Origin: Arthrospiribacter ruber
GTDB lineage: Bacteria > Bacteroidota > Bacteroidia > Cytophagales > Cyclobacteriaceae
DNA length: 64,000 nt
Assembly (NCBI RefSeq): GCF_019343195.1
Contig: NZ_RPHB01000002.1
Coordinates: 496,001-560,000 of the forward strand
Direction: 5' to 3'
Made by a program: the position numbers and the translations under genes. Shown here in pieces: positions 44,867 to 54,041 of the stretch. The stretch's first letter is position 1; each line of letters begins with the position of its first letter. A model generated the notes under the pieces. That model saw nothing but the letters and a program-made list of their open reading frames with translations, ran no database searches and was not told where the DNA came from.

Positions 44867-45910
44867 ATGTTGGGAGATAAAAAAACCAAATTCCTGCTCA
44901 TCTTTATTGTCACTTTCTCGGTACTGTTGACATCTTTATCCTTTTATTTTTATCAGGCTTTTTTCAGTCCCAATGCACTCGTGGACAAAGAACAGGGAAG
45001 AACCATTAAAATACCAAGTAATGCCACTTTTCAGATGGTGGTAGACACATTGTATCAAAATGACATCATCAACGACGTGGTATCTTTTAGCTTTGTCTCT
45101 AAAATGATGAAATACCAGGAAGCTGTCAGGCCCGGTCTCTATACCATTTCTCCAAAAACCAATAACATCAACCTGGTAAGGATGCTGAGATCAGGTCAGC
45201 AGACACCTGTAATGGTTACTTTCAACAACGTAAGGATCAAAGAGGAACTTGCCGAAAAAATCAGCCGCAATCTGGAAATCAGCGAGCAACAATTCATGGA
45301 TTTGCTCACTGACTCTGTATATATCCGGAAATTCGGGTTTGAAGAAGAAACCATCATGTCCATGTTCATTCCAAACACTTATGAAGTATGGTGGAACACC
45401 TCAGCAGAAAAACTTTTTGACAGGCTTTACAATGAATACAATAAGTTTTGGACGGAAGAACGAAAAAACAAGGCAAGTCAATTGGGGTTGAACCAAACGG
45501 AAGTTTCTACCTTGGCCAGCATAGTACAAGCTGAAACCCAGATGGCTGATGAAAGGCCCAGAGTTGCTGGAGTCTACCTCAACAGGCTTAAGATCAATAT
45601 GCCCTTGCAGGCAGATCCTACCTTGGTATTTGCTGTGGGAGATTTTGGTATAAAAAGGGTTCTCAATGTCCACAAAGAAGTAGACAGTCCTTACAACACT
45701 TACAAATACACAGGTTTGCCTCCCGGCCCTATCAACCTTCCTGAAATCTCCGCACTCGAAGCGGTACTCAATTATGAAGACCATACCTATCTATATTTCT
45801 GCGCCAAGGATGATTTTTCGGGCTATCATGCATTTGCTACCAGCTTCAATGAGCACCTGAGCAATGCCAGAAAATACCAGTCAGCCCTCAACCGATCCAA
45901 AATCTATTGA
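44867..45910 (+). CDS. mltG: Endolytic transglycosylase MltG
   Basis: Cuts nascent glycan strands and sets their length. 347 residues. One N-terminal membrane helix (about 6-28), a LysM-like region, then the YceG domain with LNQTEVSTLASIVQAETQM (the catalytic Glu, about residue 220), RVAGVYLNRLKINMPLQADPT, LPPGPINLPEISALEAVLN and HAFATSFNEHL near the end. First gene of a run with a thioesterase and a BrkB protein. Confidence 0.93.
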   Translation: MLGDKKTKFLLIFIVTFSVLLTSLSFYFYQAFFSPNALVDKEQGRTIKIPSNATFQMVVDTLYQNDIINDVVSFSFVSKMMKYQEAVRPGLYTISPKTNNINLVRMLRSGQQTPVMVTFNNVRIKEELAEKISRNLEISEQQFMDLLTDSVYIRKFGFEEETIMSMFIPNTYEVWWNTSAEKLFDRLYNEYNKFWTEERKNKASQLGLNQTEVSTLASIVQAETQMADERPRVAGVYLNRLKINMPLQADPTLVFAVGDFGIKRVLNVHKEVDSPYNTYKYTGLPPGPINLPEISALEAVLNYEDHTYLYFCAKDDFSGYHAFATSFNEHLSNARKYQSALNRSKIY

Positions 45911-45912
45911 TC

Positions 45913-46320
45913 ATGTTTGAAGCCTCTACCCAAGTCCGAGTCAGATACGCCGAAACCGACCAAATGGCCTATGTTTACTATGGCAACTATGCCATGTATT
46001 TTGAAGTTGCAAGGGTGGAAGCCCTCAGAGCAGCTGGTTTTTCTTACAAACAAATGGAAGAGGACGGGGTTATCATGCCGGTATTGGAGCTGCATACTCA
46101 ATTCATCAAACCAGGCAAATATGATGAGCTTTTGACCATCAAAACCCGAATCCCTGAAATGCCAGGAATAAGGATCAGGTTTGAATATGAAGTATTCAAT
46201 GAAGCAAACGAACTGCTTACAAAAGGCTGGACTACATTGACCTTTTTGAAAAAAGACAGTCATAGACCCTGTAGACCTCCCCAATATTTACTAGATTTAT
46301 TGCAACCGTATTTTGATTAA
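45913..46320 (+). CDS. Acyl-CoA thioesterase (YbgC/FadM type)
   Basis: 135 residues of the hotdog fold from ATG 45913; a TTG six bases earlier overlaps the mltG stop and is not needed. The motif RVRYAETDQMAYVYYGNYAMYFEVARVE (only parts shown, AETDQMAYVYYGNY) contains the catalytic Asp and the family helix. Hydrolyses acyl-CoA thioesters; chain length unknown. Two bases after the mltG stop, so translated with it. Confidence 0.88.
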   Translation: MFEASTQVRVRYAETDQMAYVYYGNYAMYFEVARVEALRAAGFSYKQMEEDGVIMPVLELHTQFIKPGKYDELLTIKTRIPEMPGIRIRFEYEVFNEANELLTKGWTTLTFLKKDSHRPCRPPQYLLDLLQPYFD

Positions 46321-46331
46321 TCGATTTTTCA

Positions 46332-47285
46332 GTGAAAAAATGGATACGCTTATTTTCCATCAAGTTTACCAGAAAGGCAAAGCTTTTGAGGAATATCCAC
46401 TTTGGAAATCCTGATCAGAATGTCTATGATGTAAGTAAGATTTTCCTTGAGCAAATCAGAAAGGATGAAATCAATGAAAGAGCTGGCGCCATGGCCTTTA
46501 GCTTTACGGTAGCCATGTTTCCATTATTGCTTTTTCTACTCAACATCATTCCCTACATCGGTCTGTTTTTTAAAAATGTGACTACCCAAAACATCCTGAT
46601 GTTTATCAATGAATTTATCCCAGAAAGCATCTACCAAGAAGCTGAAGCTACCATAATGGACATTGTCAGCAGGCCTCGGCAGAGTTTGCTCTCCATTGGT
46701 TTTTTCCTAGCACTTTTCCTGGCTACCAACGGGGTAGTATCCATGATGAATGCCTTCAATGCGGTATATAGGACCAAAGAAAACAGGAGTTTTTGGCAAA
46801 CACGACTGATCGCAGTGAGTATTGTCACCGTATTGGTATTGGCCATTTGTGGCGCAGTAATCATCATGATATTGGGCAGTAGTGTGCTTTATGCCATTTC
46901 CGAATGGGAAATCGTTTCCAGCAACCTTTATTACTACATGTTGACGGCCTTCAGGTTTATTGTTCTCCTTTCTGTTTTTACAGTGGCCACAGCATACATA
47001 TTTCGGTTTGCACCTGCTGTACATGACAAATGGAAATTTTTCTCAGTAGGCTCTGTTACAGCGGGTTTTTTGATCAATTTCGGCTTTTATCTTTTCTCTT
47101 TTTACCTGAATAATTTTGCCACATACAACAAACTTTATGGTTCCATAGGGGCGATGATTGCCGTCATGCTCTGGCTTTTTATTACCTCACTGATTATCTT
47201 AGTATGTTTCGAAATCAATGTCAGCTTGGATAAAGCTGCTGACAGAAGGTGGTTTTCCAAAGCTTTAAAAAGACAAGCGAAGTGA
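46332..47285 (+). CDS. YihY/BrkB-family membrane protein, GTG start
   Basis: 317 residues with about six membrane segments. Family motifs: GAMAFSFTVAMFPLLLFLLNI, FLATNGVVSMMNAFNAVYRTKENRSFW, and FLINFGFYLFSFYLNNFATYNKLYGSIGA (parts) with WLFITSLIILVCFEIN at the end. Function unknown, once linked to serum resistance, often called a transporter. The start is GTG at 46332, since the next ATG in frame lies well into the conserved part. Confidence 0.88.
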   Translation: MKKWIRLFSIKFTRKAKLLRNIHFGNPDQNVYDVSKIFLEQIRKDEINERAGAMAFSFTVAMFPLLLFLLNIIPYIGLFFKNVTTQNILMFINEFIPESIYQEAEATIMDIVSRPRQSLLSIGFFLALFLATNGVVSMMNAFNAVYRTKENRSFWQTRLIAVSIVTVLVLAICGAVIIMILGSSVLYAISEWEIVSSNLYYYMLTAFRFIVLLSVFTVATAYIFRFAPAVHDKWKFFSVGSVTAGFLINFGFYLFSFYLNNFATYNKLYGSIGAMIAVMLWLFITSLIILVCFEINVSLDKAADRRWFSKALKRQAK

Positions 47286-47339
47286 TTTAAATCATATTTT
47301 CAGGTCATTTTCATCAGGAAAATCACCTTTGACCTCTCC

Positions 47340-47347
47340 TAATTTTG
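47340..47347 (+). promoter_or_regulatory. Bacteroidota -7 element for pta
   Basis: TAATTTTG, exact TAnnTTTG, 20 bases before the ATG at 47368. It lies inside the open frame that begins with TTG at 47329, which argues against that earlier start. Confidence 0.5.
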
Positions 47348-47367
47348 GGACCTCAAACAATACGTCT

Positions 47368-49467
47368 ATGCAATCTAACAAAAGCATTTTTATAGCTACA
47401 GCAGAGCCATTCAGTGGCAAATCCATCGTCGCATTAGGCCTAGTTGACATGCTTCTGGCGCGCACCCAAAAAATAGGCTACTTCAAGCCCATCATCAATC
47501 AGGAACCAAGCGTAAAGCCGGACAGTCATATTGAAACCCTTATAGGACATTTCAATCTCCCATTACAAATAGAAAAAACCTTTTCTTATACCCGGGAGCA
47601 AGCTAATATCCTAGCACAATCGGGCATGCAAAATGAAATCATCGACACCATCATTTCCAAATTTAAAAGCCTGGAAGCTGATAATGATTTCACCATAATT
47701 GAAGGCAGTGATTTTTTGGGCGAAGGGACTGCTTTTGAATTTGATGCCAATTTGGCCATAGCAAAAAACCTAAACACACCTGTAATCATTGTAACCTCAG
47801 GCGACGGAAAGTCTATTTCACAAATTTGCAGTGCTGTCAATGTCACCATCAACAATTTTCTCCAGCGTAAAGTAAAGGTGATAGCTGTGGTAATCAACAA
47901 AGTAGACCAAGCTGATCTGGAGCAGGTAAAATCAGCCCTTATTCAACAAGTGAAACCTGAGATTCAGATCGCAGTGATTCCAAAAATAACAGCACTGAAA
48001 AGTCCCTCTTTAAGGGAAGTAAAAGAGCATTTGGGTGCTGAAATCATGTTTGGAGAAGAGCAAATGAACAACCGTGCGGACCACTTCATCTTCGGGGCAA
48101 TGCAAATAGGAAACTTTCTCAATCACATTAAGCCCAATGTATTGATTGTGACTCCAGGTGACCGATCTGACATATTATTAGCTACTTTGCAGGCAAGCCT
48201 ATCCAAAAATTATCCTAAAATCGCTGGAATTGTGCTTACTGGTGGCTTTGAGGTACCTGATTCAGTCATCAAACTGATTCAGGGGACCAATACCCTTATG
48301 CCTATTTTAAGAGTTGAGGAGCCTTCATTTTATGCTGCGACCAAAGTAGCCAATATCCACTCCAAATTCAATCCTTCCAATCCTGAGAAAATACATATGG
48401 CCATCAATACTTTCAGAAAGTATATGGATATGGGAAAATTGGAAAAAAACATTGCCTCCTTCAAGGCCTCAGGCATGACTCCGAGGATGTTTCAATACCA
48501 ACTGGTAAGCTGGGCAAAGAGCAAAAAGAAGCACATCGTACTTCCTGAAGGAAATGACGACAGAATACTAAAAGCCGCAGACAGACTGGTGCGCCACGGA
48601 ATAGTCAACATCAGCCTTTTAGGGGACAAAGACGACATTATTTCCTCCATAAACAGGCTAGGATTGAGTCTTGGTCAAGACAATTGCCAGATCATCAATC
48701 CGCAAGACTCCCCTTTTTTTGAGGATTATGCCAACACCCTCTTTGAACTTAGAAAAGGAAAAAACATGCCTATTGGGGTGGCCCGCGACTTAATGACCGA
48801 TGTTGCTTACTTTGGTACCATGATGGTTCATAAAGGACATGCTGACGGAATGGTTTCGGGTGCGGCACATACTACTGCCCATACCATCAGACCGGCCCTT
48901 CAATTTATCAAAACAAAGCCAGGAATCTCACTGGTTTCATCCGTTTTCTTCATGTGCCTACCTGACCGTGTCACCATATTTGGAGACTGTGCGATCAATA
49001 TCAATCCATCGGCTGCTGAACTGGCAGAGATTGCCATTTCTTCAGCAGACACCAGTGCCAAATTCGGAATTGAACCGAGGGTGGCCATGCTCTCCTACTC
49101 CTCAGGAACTTCAGGATCAGGTGAAGATGTGGAAAAAGTGAGACAAGCCACAGAAATAGTGAAAAGCAAAAGACCTGATATAATGGTAGAAGGCCCTATA
49201 CAATATGATGCTGCAGTGGACCCTACAACTGGGAAGCAAAAAATGCCCGATTCGAAAGTAGCAGGAAATGCCTCTGTACTGATCTTCCCAGACCTCAACA
49301 CCGGCAACAACACTTACAAAGCCGTGCAGCGAGAGACTGGAGCCATTGCCATTGGCCCAATGCTACAGGGAATGAACAAACCTGTCAACGACCTCAGTAG
49401 AGGCTGTACAGTAGATGACATCTATAATACAGTAGTCATCACTGCCATTCAGGCGGAAGAAGGGTGA
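47368..49467 (+). CDS. pta: Phosphate acetyltransferase, three-domain type
   Basis: Makes acetyl phosphate from acetyl-CoA and phosphate, in overflow metabolism and acetate use. 699 residues from ATG 47368. N-terminal P-loop-like domain (FIATAEPFSGKSIVALGLV), a DRTGG middle domain (about 220-350), and the catalytic C-terminal Pta domain with HIVLPEGNDDRILKAADRLV, GMVSGAAHTTAHTIRP, and SYSSGTSGSGEDVEKVRQA. This is the E. coli-like long form. The ackA gene follows in the same direction, but 186 bases away behind a repeat element. Confidence 0.95.
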   Translation: MQSNKSIFIATAEPFSGKSIVALGLVDMLLARTQKIGYFKPIINQEPSVKPDSHIETLIGHFNLPLQIEKTFSYTREQANILAQSGMQNEIIDTIISKFKSLEADNDFTIIEGSDFLGEGTAFEFDANLAIAKNLNTPVIIVTSGDGKSISQICSAVNVTINNFLQRKVKVIAVVINKVDQADLEQVKSALIQQVKPEIQIAVIPKITALKSPSLREVKEHLGAEIMFGEEQMNNRADHFIFGAMQIGNFLNHIKPNVLIVTPGDRSDILLATLQASLSKNYPKIAGIVLTGGFEVPDSVIKLIQGTNTLMPILRVEEPSFYAATKVANIHSKFNPSNPEKIHMAINTFRKYMDMGKLEKNIASFKASGMTPRMFQYQLVSWAKSKKKHIVLPEGNDDRILKAADRLVRHGIVNISLLGDKDDIISSINRLGLSLGQDNCQIINPQDSPFFEDYANTLFELRKGKNMPIGVARDLMTDVAYFGTMMVHKGHADGMVSGAAHTTAHTIRPALQFIKTKPGISLVSSVFFMCLPDRVTIFGDCAININPSAAELAEIAISSADTSAKFGIEPRVAMLSYSSGTSGSGEDVEKVRQATEIVKSKRPDIMVEGPIQYDAAVDPTTGKQKMPDSKVAGNASVLIFPDLNTGNNTYKAVQRETGAIAIGPMLQGMNKPVNDLSRGCTVDDIYNTVVITAIQAEEG

Positions 49468-49479
49468 AGGGAAAAATTT

Positions 49480-49650
49480 AGTGAATAGTGAATAGTTATT
49501 TGGTTAATGGTTTATAGTCAACAGTCAATGGTCATTGGTTTATAGTTAATGGTTAATGGTTTTAAGTCGGCTGACCCTATTCTTATTTCTTGTCTCTCGT
49601 CTCTCGCATCTCGCTTCTTGATTCTCACATCTCTCATCTCACATCTCTAA
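49480..49650. repeat. Word-repeat element between pta and ackA
   Basis: A non-coding stretch in two parts. First, repeated permutations of GTGAATAGTGAATAG, GGTTAATGGTTTATAGT and GGTTTATAGTTAATGGTTAATGG (about 49480-49565). Then a pyrimidine-rich strand with TGTCTCTCGTCTCTCGCATC and CTCACATCTCTCATCTCACATC modules (49585-49650), running straight into the ackA ATG. Its CT-rich part resembles that of the element at 22950-23128. Confidence 0.75.
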
Positions 49651-49653
49651 ATC

Positions 49654-50862
49654 ATGAAAATCCTCGTACTCAACTCCGGAAGCAGCTCTCTAAAATACCA
49701 ACTGTTTGATATGCCCAATGAATCACCCATTTGTTCGGGTTTGGTTGACAGGATTGGATTGGATCAATCCACTTTAAAACACAAGATCTTTAAAGATGGA
49801 GGGGAGGAGGTTTTTCAAATATCCCAACCAATCAAAGACCATGAAGAAGGACTTCAACTTATCACAGACCTTTTGGTAGATGGTGAAAAAGGGGTTTTGA
49901 CCAGCATGGAGGAAGTTGAGGCCATAGGTCATAGGGTGGTGCATGGAGGAGATCAGTTTGCATCCACTACGATCATCACGGATGAAGTAAAGCAAAAAAT
50001 TGAATCACTCATAGAACTGGCCCCTTTGCACAATCCGCCAAATCTGTTGGGAATCAAAGTAGCAGAAAGGATTTTCCCAAAAGCCAAACAAGTGGCTGTT
50101 TTTGATACTGCCTTTCATCAGAGCATGCCTGAAAAAGCATACAGATATGCTATCCCAAATGAGTTTTATACCGAGATGGGAATCAGAGCGTATGGGTTCC
50201 ATGGAAGTTCGCACCAATATGTCAGCAAAATCGCATTTGAACTTTTGAATAAGCCCGATGCAAAGATCATCACCATCCATCTTGGAAACGGAAGCAGTAT
50301 GGCAGCTGTAAAAGGTGGAAAATCCATGGACAACACCATGGGACTGGGACCAATGGGGGGCTTGGTCATGGGTACCCGATGTGGAGACATTGATCCTTCC
50401 ATTATTTTCTACTTACTTAATCAAAAAGGCTTCTCTCCAAAAGAAGTCAATGAGCTTCTCAATAAGAAAAGTGGACTTTTGGGAATGACCGGATCAAGTG
50501 ACATGCGGGATGTAAAAAATGCAATCGAAAAAGGAAATAAAAATGCAACTTTGGCTTATGAAATTTACGCTTACCGAATCCAAAAGTATATTGGGGCTTT
50601 CACTGCTGTAATGAATGGATTGGATGCTATAGTTTTTACCGCGGGGATTGGAGAAAATGATCCTGACATGAGAGCGGCAGTATGTAAAAACATGGATTAC
50701 TTCGGAATTCAGGTGGACAATACAGCCAACCAAAAGCATTCTTCAGAAATAAGGGAAATCAATCCTTCCTCTTCCAAAACGAAGGTATTTGTCATTCCTA
50801 CCAATGAAGAACTGGAGATAGGGCAACAGACCTACAGAATCGTAAAGGGAGAAAAAATCTAA
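49654..50862 (+). CDS. ackA: Acetate kinase
   Basis: Converts acetyl phosphate and ADP to acetate and ATP. 402 residues, normal. Family signatures: ILVLNSGSSSLKYQLF at the start, VFDTAFHQSMPEKAYRYAIP, and GFHGSSHQYV, with HLGNGSSMAAVKGGKSMDNTMG. It works with the pta product. Pyrimidine-rich repeat sequence sits right before the ATG with no visible ribosome site. Confidence 0.97.
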   Translation: MKILVLNSGSSSLKYQLFDMPNESPICSGLVDRIGLDQSTLKHKIFKDGGEEVFQISQPIKDHEEGLQLITDLLVDGEKGVLTSMEEVEAIGHRVVHGGDQFASTTIITDEVKQKIESLIELAPLHNPPNLLGIKVAERIFPKAKQVAVFDTAFHQSMPEKAYRYAIPNEFYTEMGIRAYGFHGSSHQYVSKIAFELLNKPDAKIITIHLGNGSSMAAVKGGKSMDNTMGLGPMGGLVMGTRCGDIDPSIIFYLLNQKGFSPKEVNELLNKKSGLLGMTGSSDMRDVKNAIEKGNKNATLAYEIYAYRIQKYIGAFTAVMNGLDAIVFTAGIGENDPDMRAAVCKNMDYFGIQVDNTANQKHSSEIREINPSSSKTKVFVIPTNEELEIGQQTYRIVKGEKI

Positions 50863-50877
50863 TTACTTTTACGCCTT

Positions 50878-51333
50878 TTAAGTTTTTATGAATTTTTCAA
50901 AACACAGGCTGTTTTCAACTCCTTGGTACTGACCATAATTGGGAATTTGTAGGTATCCATTTTTCTGGTAAAGAGCAATGGCTTCCGGTTGATTCACCCC
51001 AGTTTCTAATATACAAAAATCATAACCCAACTCTTCCGCCCAAATTTCCAGTTCCATCAATAGGCCACTCGCTATGCCCTTTCCTCTACAATCCGGTTTG
51101 ACAAACATGCGTTTGATTTCCATACGTTTTTCATCATACTTTTTTATTGCTCCGCAAGCCACAGGGCTGCCAGAAAGGTAGGCAATCACGACATGCTCGA
51201 TTTTATCCAGCTTATTGAACTGATCATAAAATTCGTGATCGTCCCCGTCTCTAACGGCAAGTTCTTTGTCCAAATCTATCACAAGCTCAATAAAATCAGG
51301 ATCAATCGCTTGAGTTCTACTAATTTCTATCAT
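50878..51333 (-). CDS. GNAT N-acetyltransferase
   Basis: 151 residues. AcCoA-binding motif RMFVKPDCRGKGIASGLLMEL (parts, CRGKGIASGLL), followed by YDFCILETGVNQPEAIALYQKNGY, as in general GNAT enzymes. Substrate unknown. Convergent with ackA, 15 bases apart. Confidence 0.88.
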   Translation of the reverse strand: MIEISRTQAIDPDFIELVIDLDKELAVRDGDDHEFYDQFNKLDKIEHVVIAYLSGSPVACGAIKKYDEKRMEIKRMFVKPDCRGKGIASGLLMELEIWAEELGYDFCILETGVNQPEAIALYQKNGYLQIPNYGQYQGVENSLCFEKFIKT

Positions 51334-51443
51334 ATTGACTTAATTATTGAGAGGGAAGCATATTTCTTTGACTTTTAATAAATTATCAAGGTATAGCCAA
51401 TTCCTTTTATTCCAAAATATATCTCAAATTAGCCCTAAAAAAC

Positions 51444-51470
51444 AAAAAGGCCATCCCAAAAGGGATGACC
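51444..51470 (-). terminator. Rho-independent terminator of the DUF4394 gene
   Basis: On the minus strand GGTCATCCC pairs with GGGATGGCC (one mismatch) around TTTT, followed by five T. Confidence 0.7.
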
Positions 51471-51498
51471 TATAGGTGACAAGCAACAGACCATGAAG

Positions 51499-53037
51499 TT
51501 AGAAGCCCAACCCTACTGCCATGGCTGTAGCCTGCACATTGAAGTCCGACACTTTACTTGCTTCACCTGTTGACAAATCAATGCTATATACACCTGTCAT
51601 TCCGTCTACAGTAAGAAGAGCAAATGCCATATCTGACATACCTCCAATGTCAAAACCATTTTCGGCTGTAAATTCCACTCCAAGTGATCCGATCTCTACC
51701 AAGCCTCCATCATTAGGTGGATCTTGTCTGTATAGCATTCCATTATTGCTATCCAGCACAAAAAGAACTGTAGTCTCTGCTGTAGGAATATTGTTTGTAT
51801 ATGCAGCGCCATTTATGAATGGGGTACCTGGATTTAGGTTGCCATCCACTGCCACTACCGTACCCAGATCTGGATGCAATCTCAAATTTTGTCCTGTATT
51901 GCTGACCAACCTTATTCTGTCTACAGTAGGGTTGAAATCAAAACCGAAACTTTCACCTTCAAGCATCGGGGATAGCCCATCTCCTACAGCCATCAAACTA
52001 CCATTGGCTGTATTGACTGTAAACATTCTGCTTTGATTAGAGATCGCGTAAAGGGTCGCATTAGCAGGTCTAAAATCCAATCCTACTATCGTCTCTCCTT
52101 CATTCAATCCATCCAATGCCACTGCATTGCTACTTGGACTCATAGGGTTAAATCTCTCCAACATGTTTCCAGAAGTAGTAGCAAAAGCTACAGGGTCGGT
52201 TTTGAATGCAATTCCCAAAACAGCATTCCCGAAAGTACCTACCCATTGGGCAGCACCTGTTTCCAGATTGATGGTGTATAACCTGGATTCTCCTTCATTC
52301 AAAGTAACTGCAAGGGCAGCACTGTTATCAGGGTTGATATCAAAATTACCCATACCCATAAAATCAACACCCAGATCTCCAACTTCCTGAAGTCCACCAT
52401 CATTTGGCGGGTCTTGGATAAAGAGCTTATTTGCAGAAAAATCAATATCATACAAAGCTGTAGAGGATGCTCCGGCCACGGAATTAGTGTAGGCAACTGC
52501 TCCAATCATAGGATCATCTCCTCCACTGATCATTCCGTCTTCAGCTACTACTGTACCAAGTTCCGGATGAAGACGCAAATTTTGACCACTTGCAGTCACT
52601 AACCTGATCCTGTCTACAGTTGGGTTAAAATCCAAAGAGGCATTGTCACCATCTATGGCAGGAGAAAAAGGTCCTTCACCTAAAGCTGTTGCTTCTCCGT
52701 TGTTTTCATTGATCAAGTAAAGTCTACTGGAGCTTCCCAATCCGTAAAGTTGTCCCGTAGCTGGTCTATAATCAATACTGACTATCATTTCACCGCTTTC
52801 CAAACCTGTAATAGACTTGGAATCCATAGGTGAATCCAAGTCACGGGCATTGAACATCATAATCCTGTTGTCATCAGACAAAGCTGTAAAATTCACATCA
52901 GGTGCCATTCCCGGCATAGGATCATCATCTACTGGAGGGATTGCCGGGTTCTCATCATCATTGCAAGCAAAAGTGAAAGCTGCAACTAAAATCATCATAA
53001 GCCTTGTGGCTCTTAAGGAATTAAAATAATTTTTCAT
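51499..53037 (-). CDS. DUF4394 protein with two tandem copies, lipoprotein signal
   Basis: 512 residues, lipobox FTFAC near residue 25, then an Asp/Pro linker. Two copies of a DUF4394 propeller-like domain: about 46-270 and 271-500. Matching pairs include LDFNPTVDRIRLVTASGQNL/FDFNPTVDRIRLVSNTGQNL (only parts), QDPPNDGGLQEVGDLGVDF/QDPPNDGGLVEIGSLGVEF, and IDYRPATGQLYGL/LDFRPANATLYAI. Family function unknown, probably surface-located. Internal duplication is plain from the sequence. A long spacer precedes it. Confidence 0.9.
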   Translation of the reverse strand: MKNYFNSLRATRLMMILVAAFTFACNDDENPAIPPVDDDPMPGMAPDVNFTALSDDNRIMMFNARDLDSPMDSKSITGLESGEMIVSIDYRPATGQLYGLGSSSRLYLINENNGEATALGEGPFSPAIDGDNASLDFNPTVDRIRLVTASGQNLRLHPELGTVVAEDGMISGGDDPMIGAVAYTNSVAGASSTALYDIDFSANKLFIQDPPNDGGLQEVGDLGVDFMGMGNFDINPDNSAALAVTLNEGESRLYTINLETGAAQWVGTFGNAVLGIAFKTDPVAFATTSGNMLERFNPMSPSSNAVALDGLNEGETIVGLDFRPANATLYAISNQSRMFTVNTANGSLMAVGDGLSPMLEGESFGFDFNPTVDRIRLVSNTGQNLRLHPDLGTVVAVDGNLNPGTPFINGAAYTNNIPTAETTVLFVLDSNNGMLYRQDPPNDGGLVEIGSLGVEFTAENGFDIGGMSDMAFALLTVDGMTGVYSIDLSTGEASKVSDFNVQATAMAVGLGF

Positions 53038-53448
53038 GCTTAGTTGGTTTTAGTAATGACATAAATTACGATGCAGCCTTTCAAACTGGATTTATCAAAA
53101 TGAAAAAAATCTCATTTCGTCTGAAAAAAATTTCTTAAAGGGTTTAAAAAAAATGGATACAATATATTATATGTATATCCGCAATTATACCAATAACCAA
53201 TTTAAATAAGGCTTAGATCAATCCGATACTTATAGATATTGGATATTCATGGATAACTTGTCCCGGTTTATCGGGATTGGCTAGAAATCATAGGTTTATT
53301 CCATTATTTAGATTCTACTTGTAAGTAAGCGAATAATCATAATATATTATTCACAAAAATCAAAAAAACTATACGTTCTAAAAAAAGTAATACAAACATA
53401 GAATTATACCTTAAATCCATTTTGCACTACTTTTGCAAGCTTTAAAAT
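53038..53448. other. Intergenic stretch, about 410 bases
   Basis: Contains no supported gene. An imperfect AT-rich palindrome (GGATAC...GTATATCC, 53155-53180) is visible, and a short TCCCG/CGGGA hairpin around 53264-53279. The right end holds the promoter element for the 53449 gene. Confidence 0.45.
53428..53435 (+). promoter_or_regulatory. Bacteroidota -7 element for the M48-like gene
   Basis: TACTTTTG, exact TAnnTTTG, only 13 bases before the ATG at 53449, implying an unusually short 5' leader. Confidence 0.45.
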
Positions 53449-54015
53449 ATGATCGATACAGGAAACGCAATTTTCAAAGACAATGTGCCCCCAAAAATCA
53501 GGGAAATCAGTATAGAGGCTTTAAGCTACTATCCTGAGCTCAACAATCATAGGATAGAATTTGTCATCAATGACAACATAAGGAAATCAGTAATGCAGGC
53601 TCAACCCAAGTTTGTCACCATGCTGGGATTTTCATCCAGAAGTTACTTGATCAAAATAAGCAAATGTTTCAAATTGAAAGGCAAAAGTATTCCTATCGAG
53701 CAACTGCCTGAAGACGTGCTTTTGGGTTGGATCGGCCACGAACTCGGGCATGTTATGGATTACACCCATAAAAACACTTGGTCAATGATTCTTTTTGGAA
53801 TCGGTTATCTTACCTCTAAAAGTTTTATCATTTCGGCAGAAAGAGCTGCAGATACCTATGCAGTCAATCATGGCTTGGGAGAATATATCCTCAAAACCAA
53901 AGATTTCATCCTCAATCAGGCAGGCATGAGCCCTAGGTATTTGGATAAAATCAATAGGTTATATGTCCCGCCGGAAGAAGTAATGATGATGATGGAGGAT
54001 ATTGGAAAGGCTTAA
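53449..54015 (+). CDS. HExxH zinc-peptidase-like protein (M48-like), cytosolic
   Basis: 188 residues with no signal peptide. WIGHELGHVMDYTHKN (about residue 101-116) contains HExxH, and ERAADTYAVNHGLGEYIL (about 142-159) supplies the second Glu/Asp region, in the order seen in M48-type peptidases. A hydrophobic stretch between them (SMILFGIGYLTSKSFII) could be membrane-associated. Substrate unknown. The stop codon lies in the loop of a strong hairpin. Confidence 0.75.
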   Translation: MIDTGNAIFKDNVPPKIREISIEALSYYPELNNHRIEFVINDNIRKSVMQAQPKFVTMLGFSSRSYLIKISKCFKLKGKSIPIEQLPEDVLLGWIGHELGHVMDYTHKNTWSMILFGIGYLTSKSFIISAERAADTYAVNHGLGEYILKTKDFILNQAGMSPRYLDKINRLYVPPEEVMMMMEDIGKA

Positions 54016-54032
54016 ATGCTTTCCAATATCCT
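53996..54032. terminator. Perfect 14-bp hairpin with the stop codon in the loop
   Basis: AGGATATTGGAAAG and CTTTCCAATATCCT are perfect inverted copies around a 9-base loop that holds the TAA stop of the 53449 gene. It lies between two convergent genes and may terminate both; no long T-run on the plus strand follows. Confidence 0.6.
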
Positions 54033-54041
54033 AATATAAGC

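Noticed and set aside
47329-47367. TTG-initiated extension of pta
   Set aside because: It contains the promoter element and has no counterpart in the family.
51521-52036. Open frame of 171 codons opposite the DUF4394 gene
   Set aside because: Antisense to a repeated-domain gene; low-complexity Ser/Pro-rich product with no family.
53155-53180. AT-rich imperfect palindrome as an operator
   Set aside because: Expected by chance in such AT-rich sequence; no neighbouring regulator and no second copy seen.
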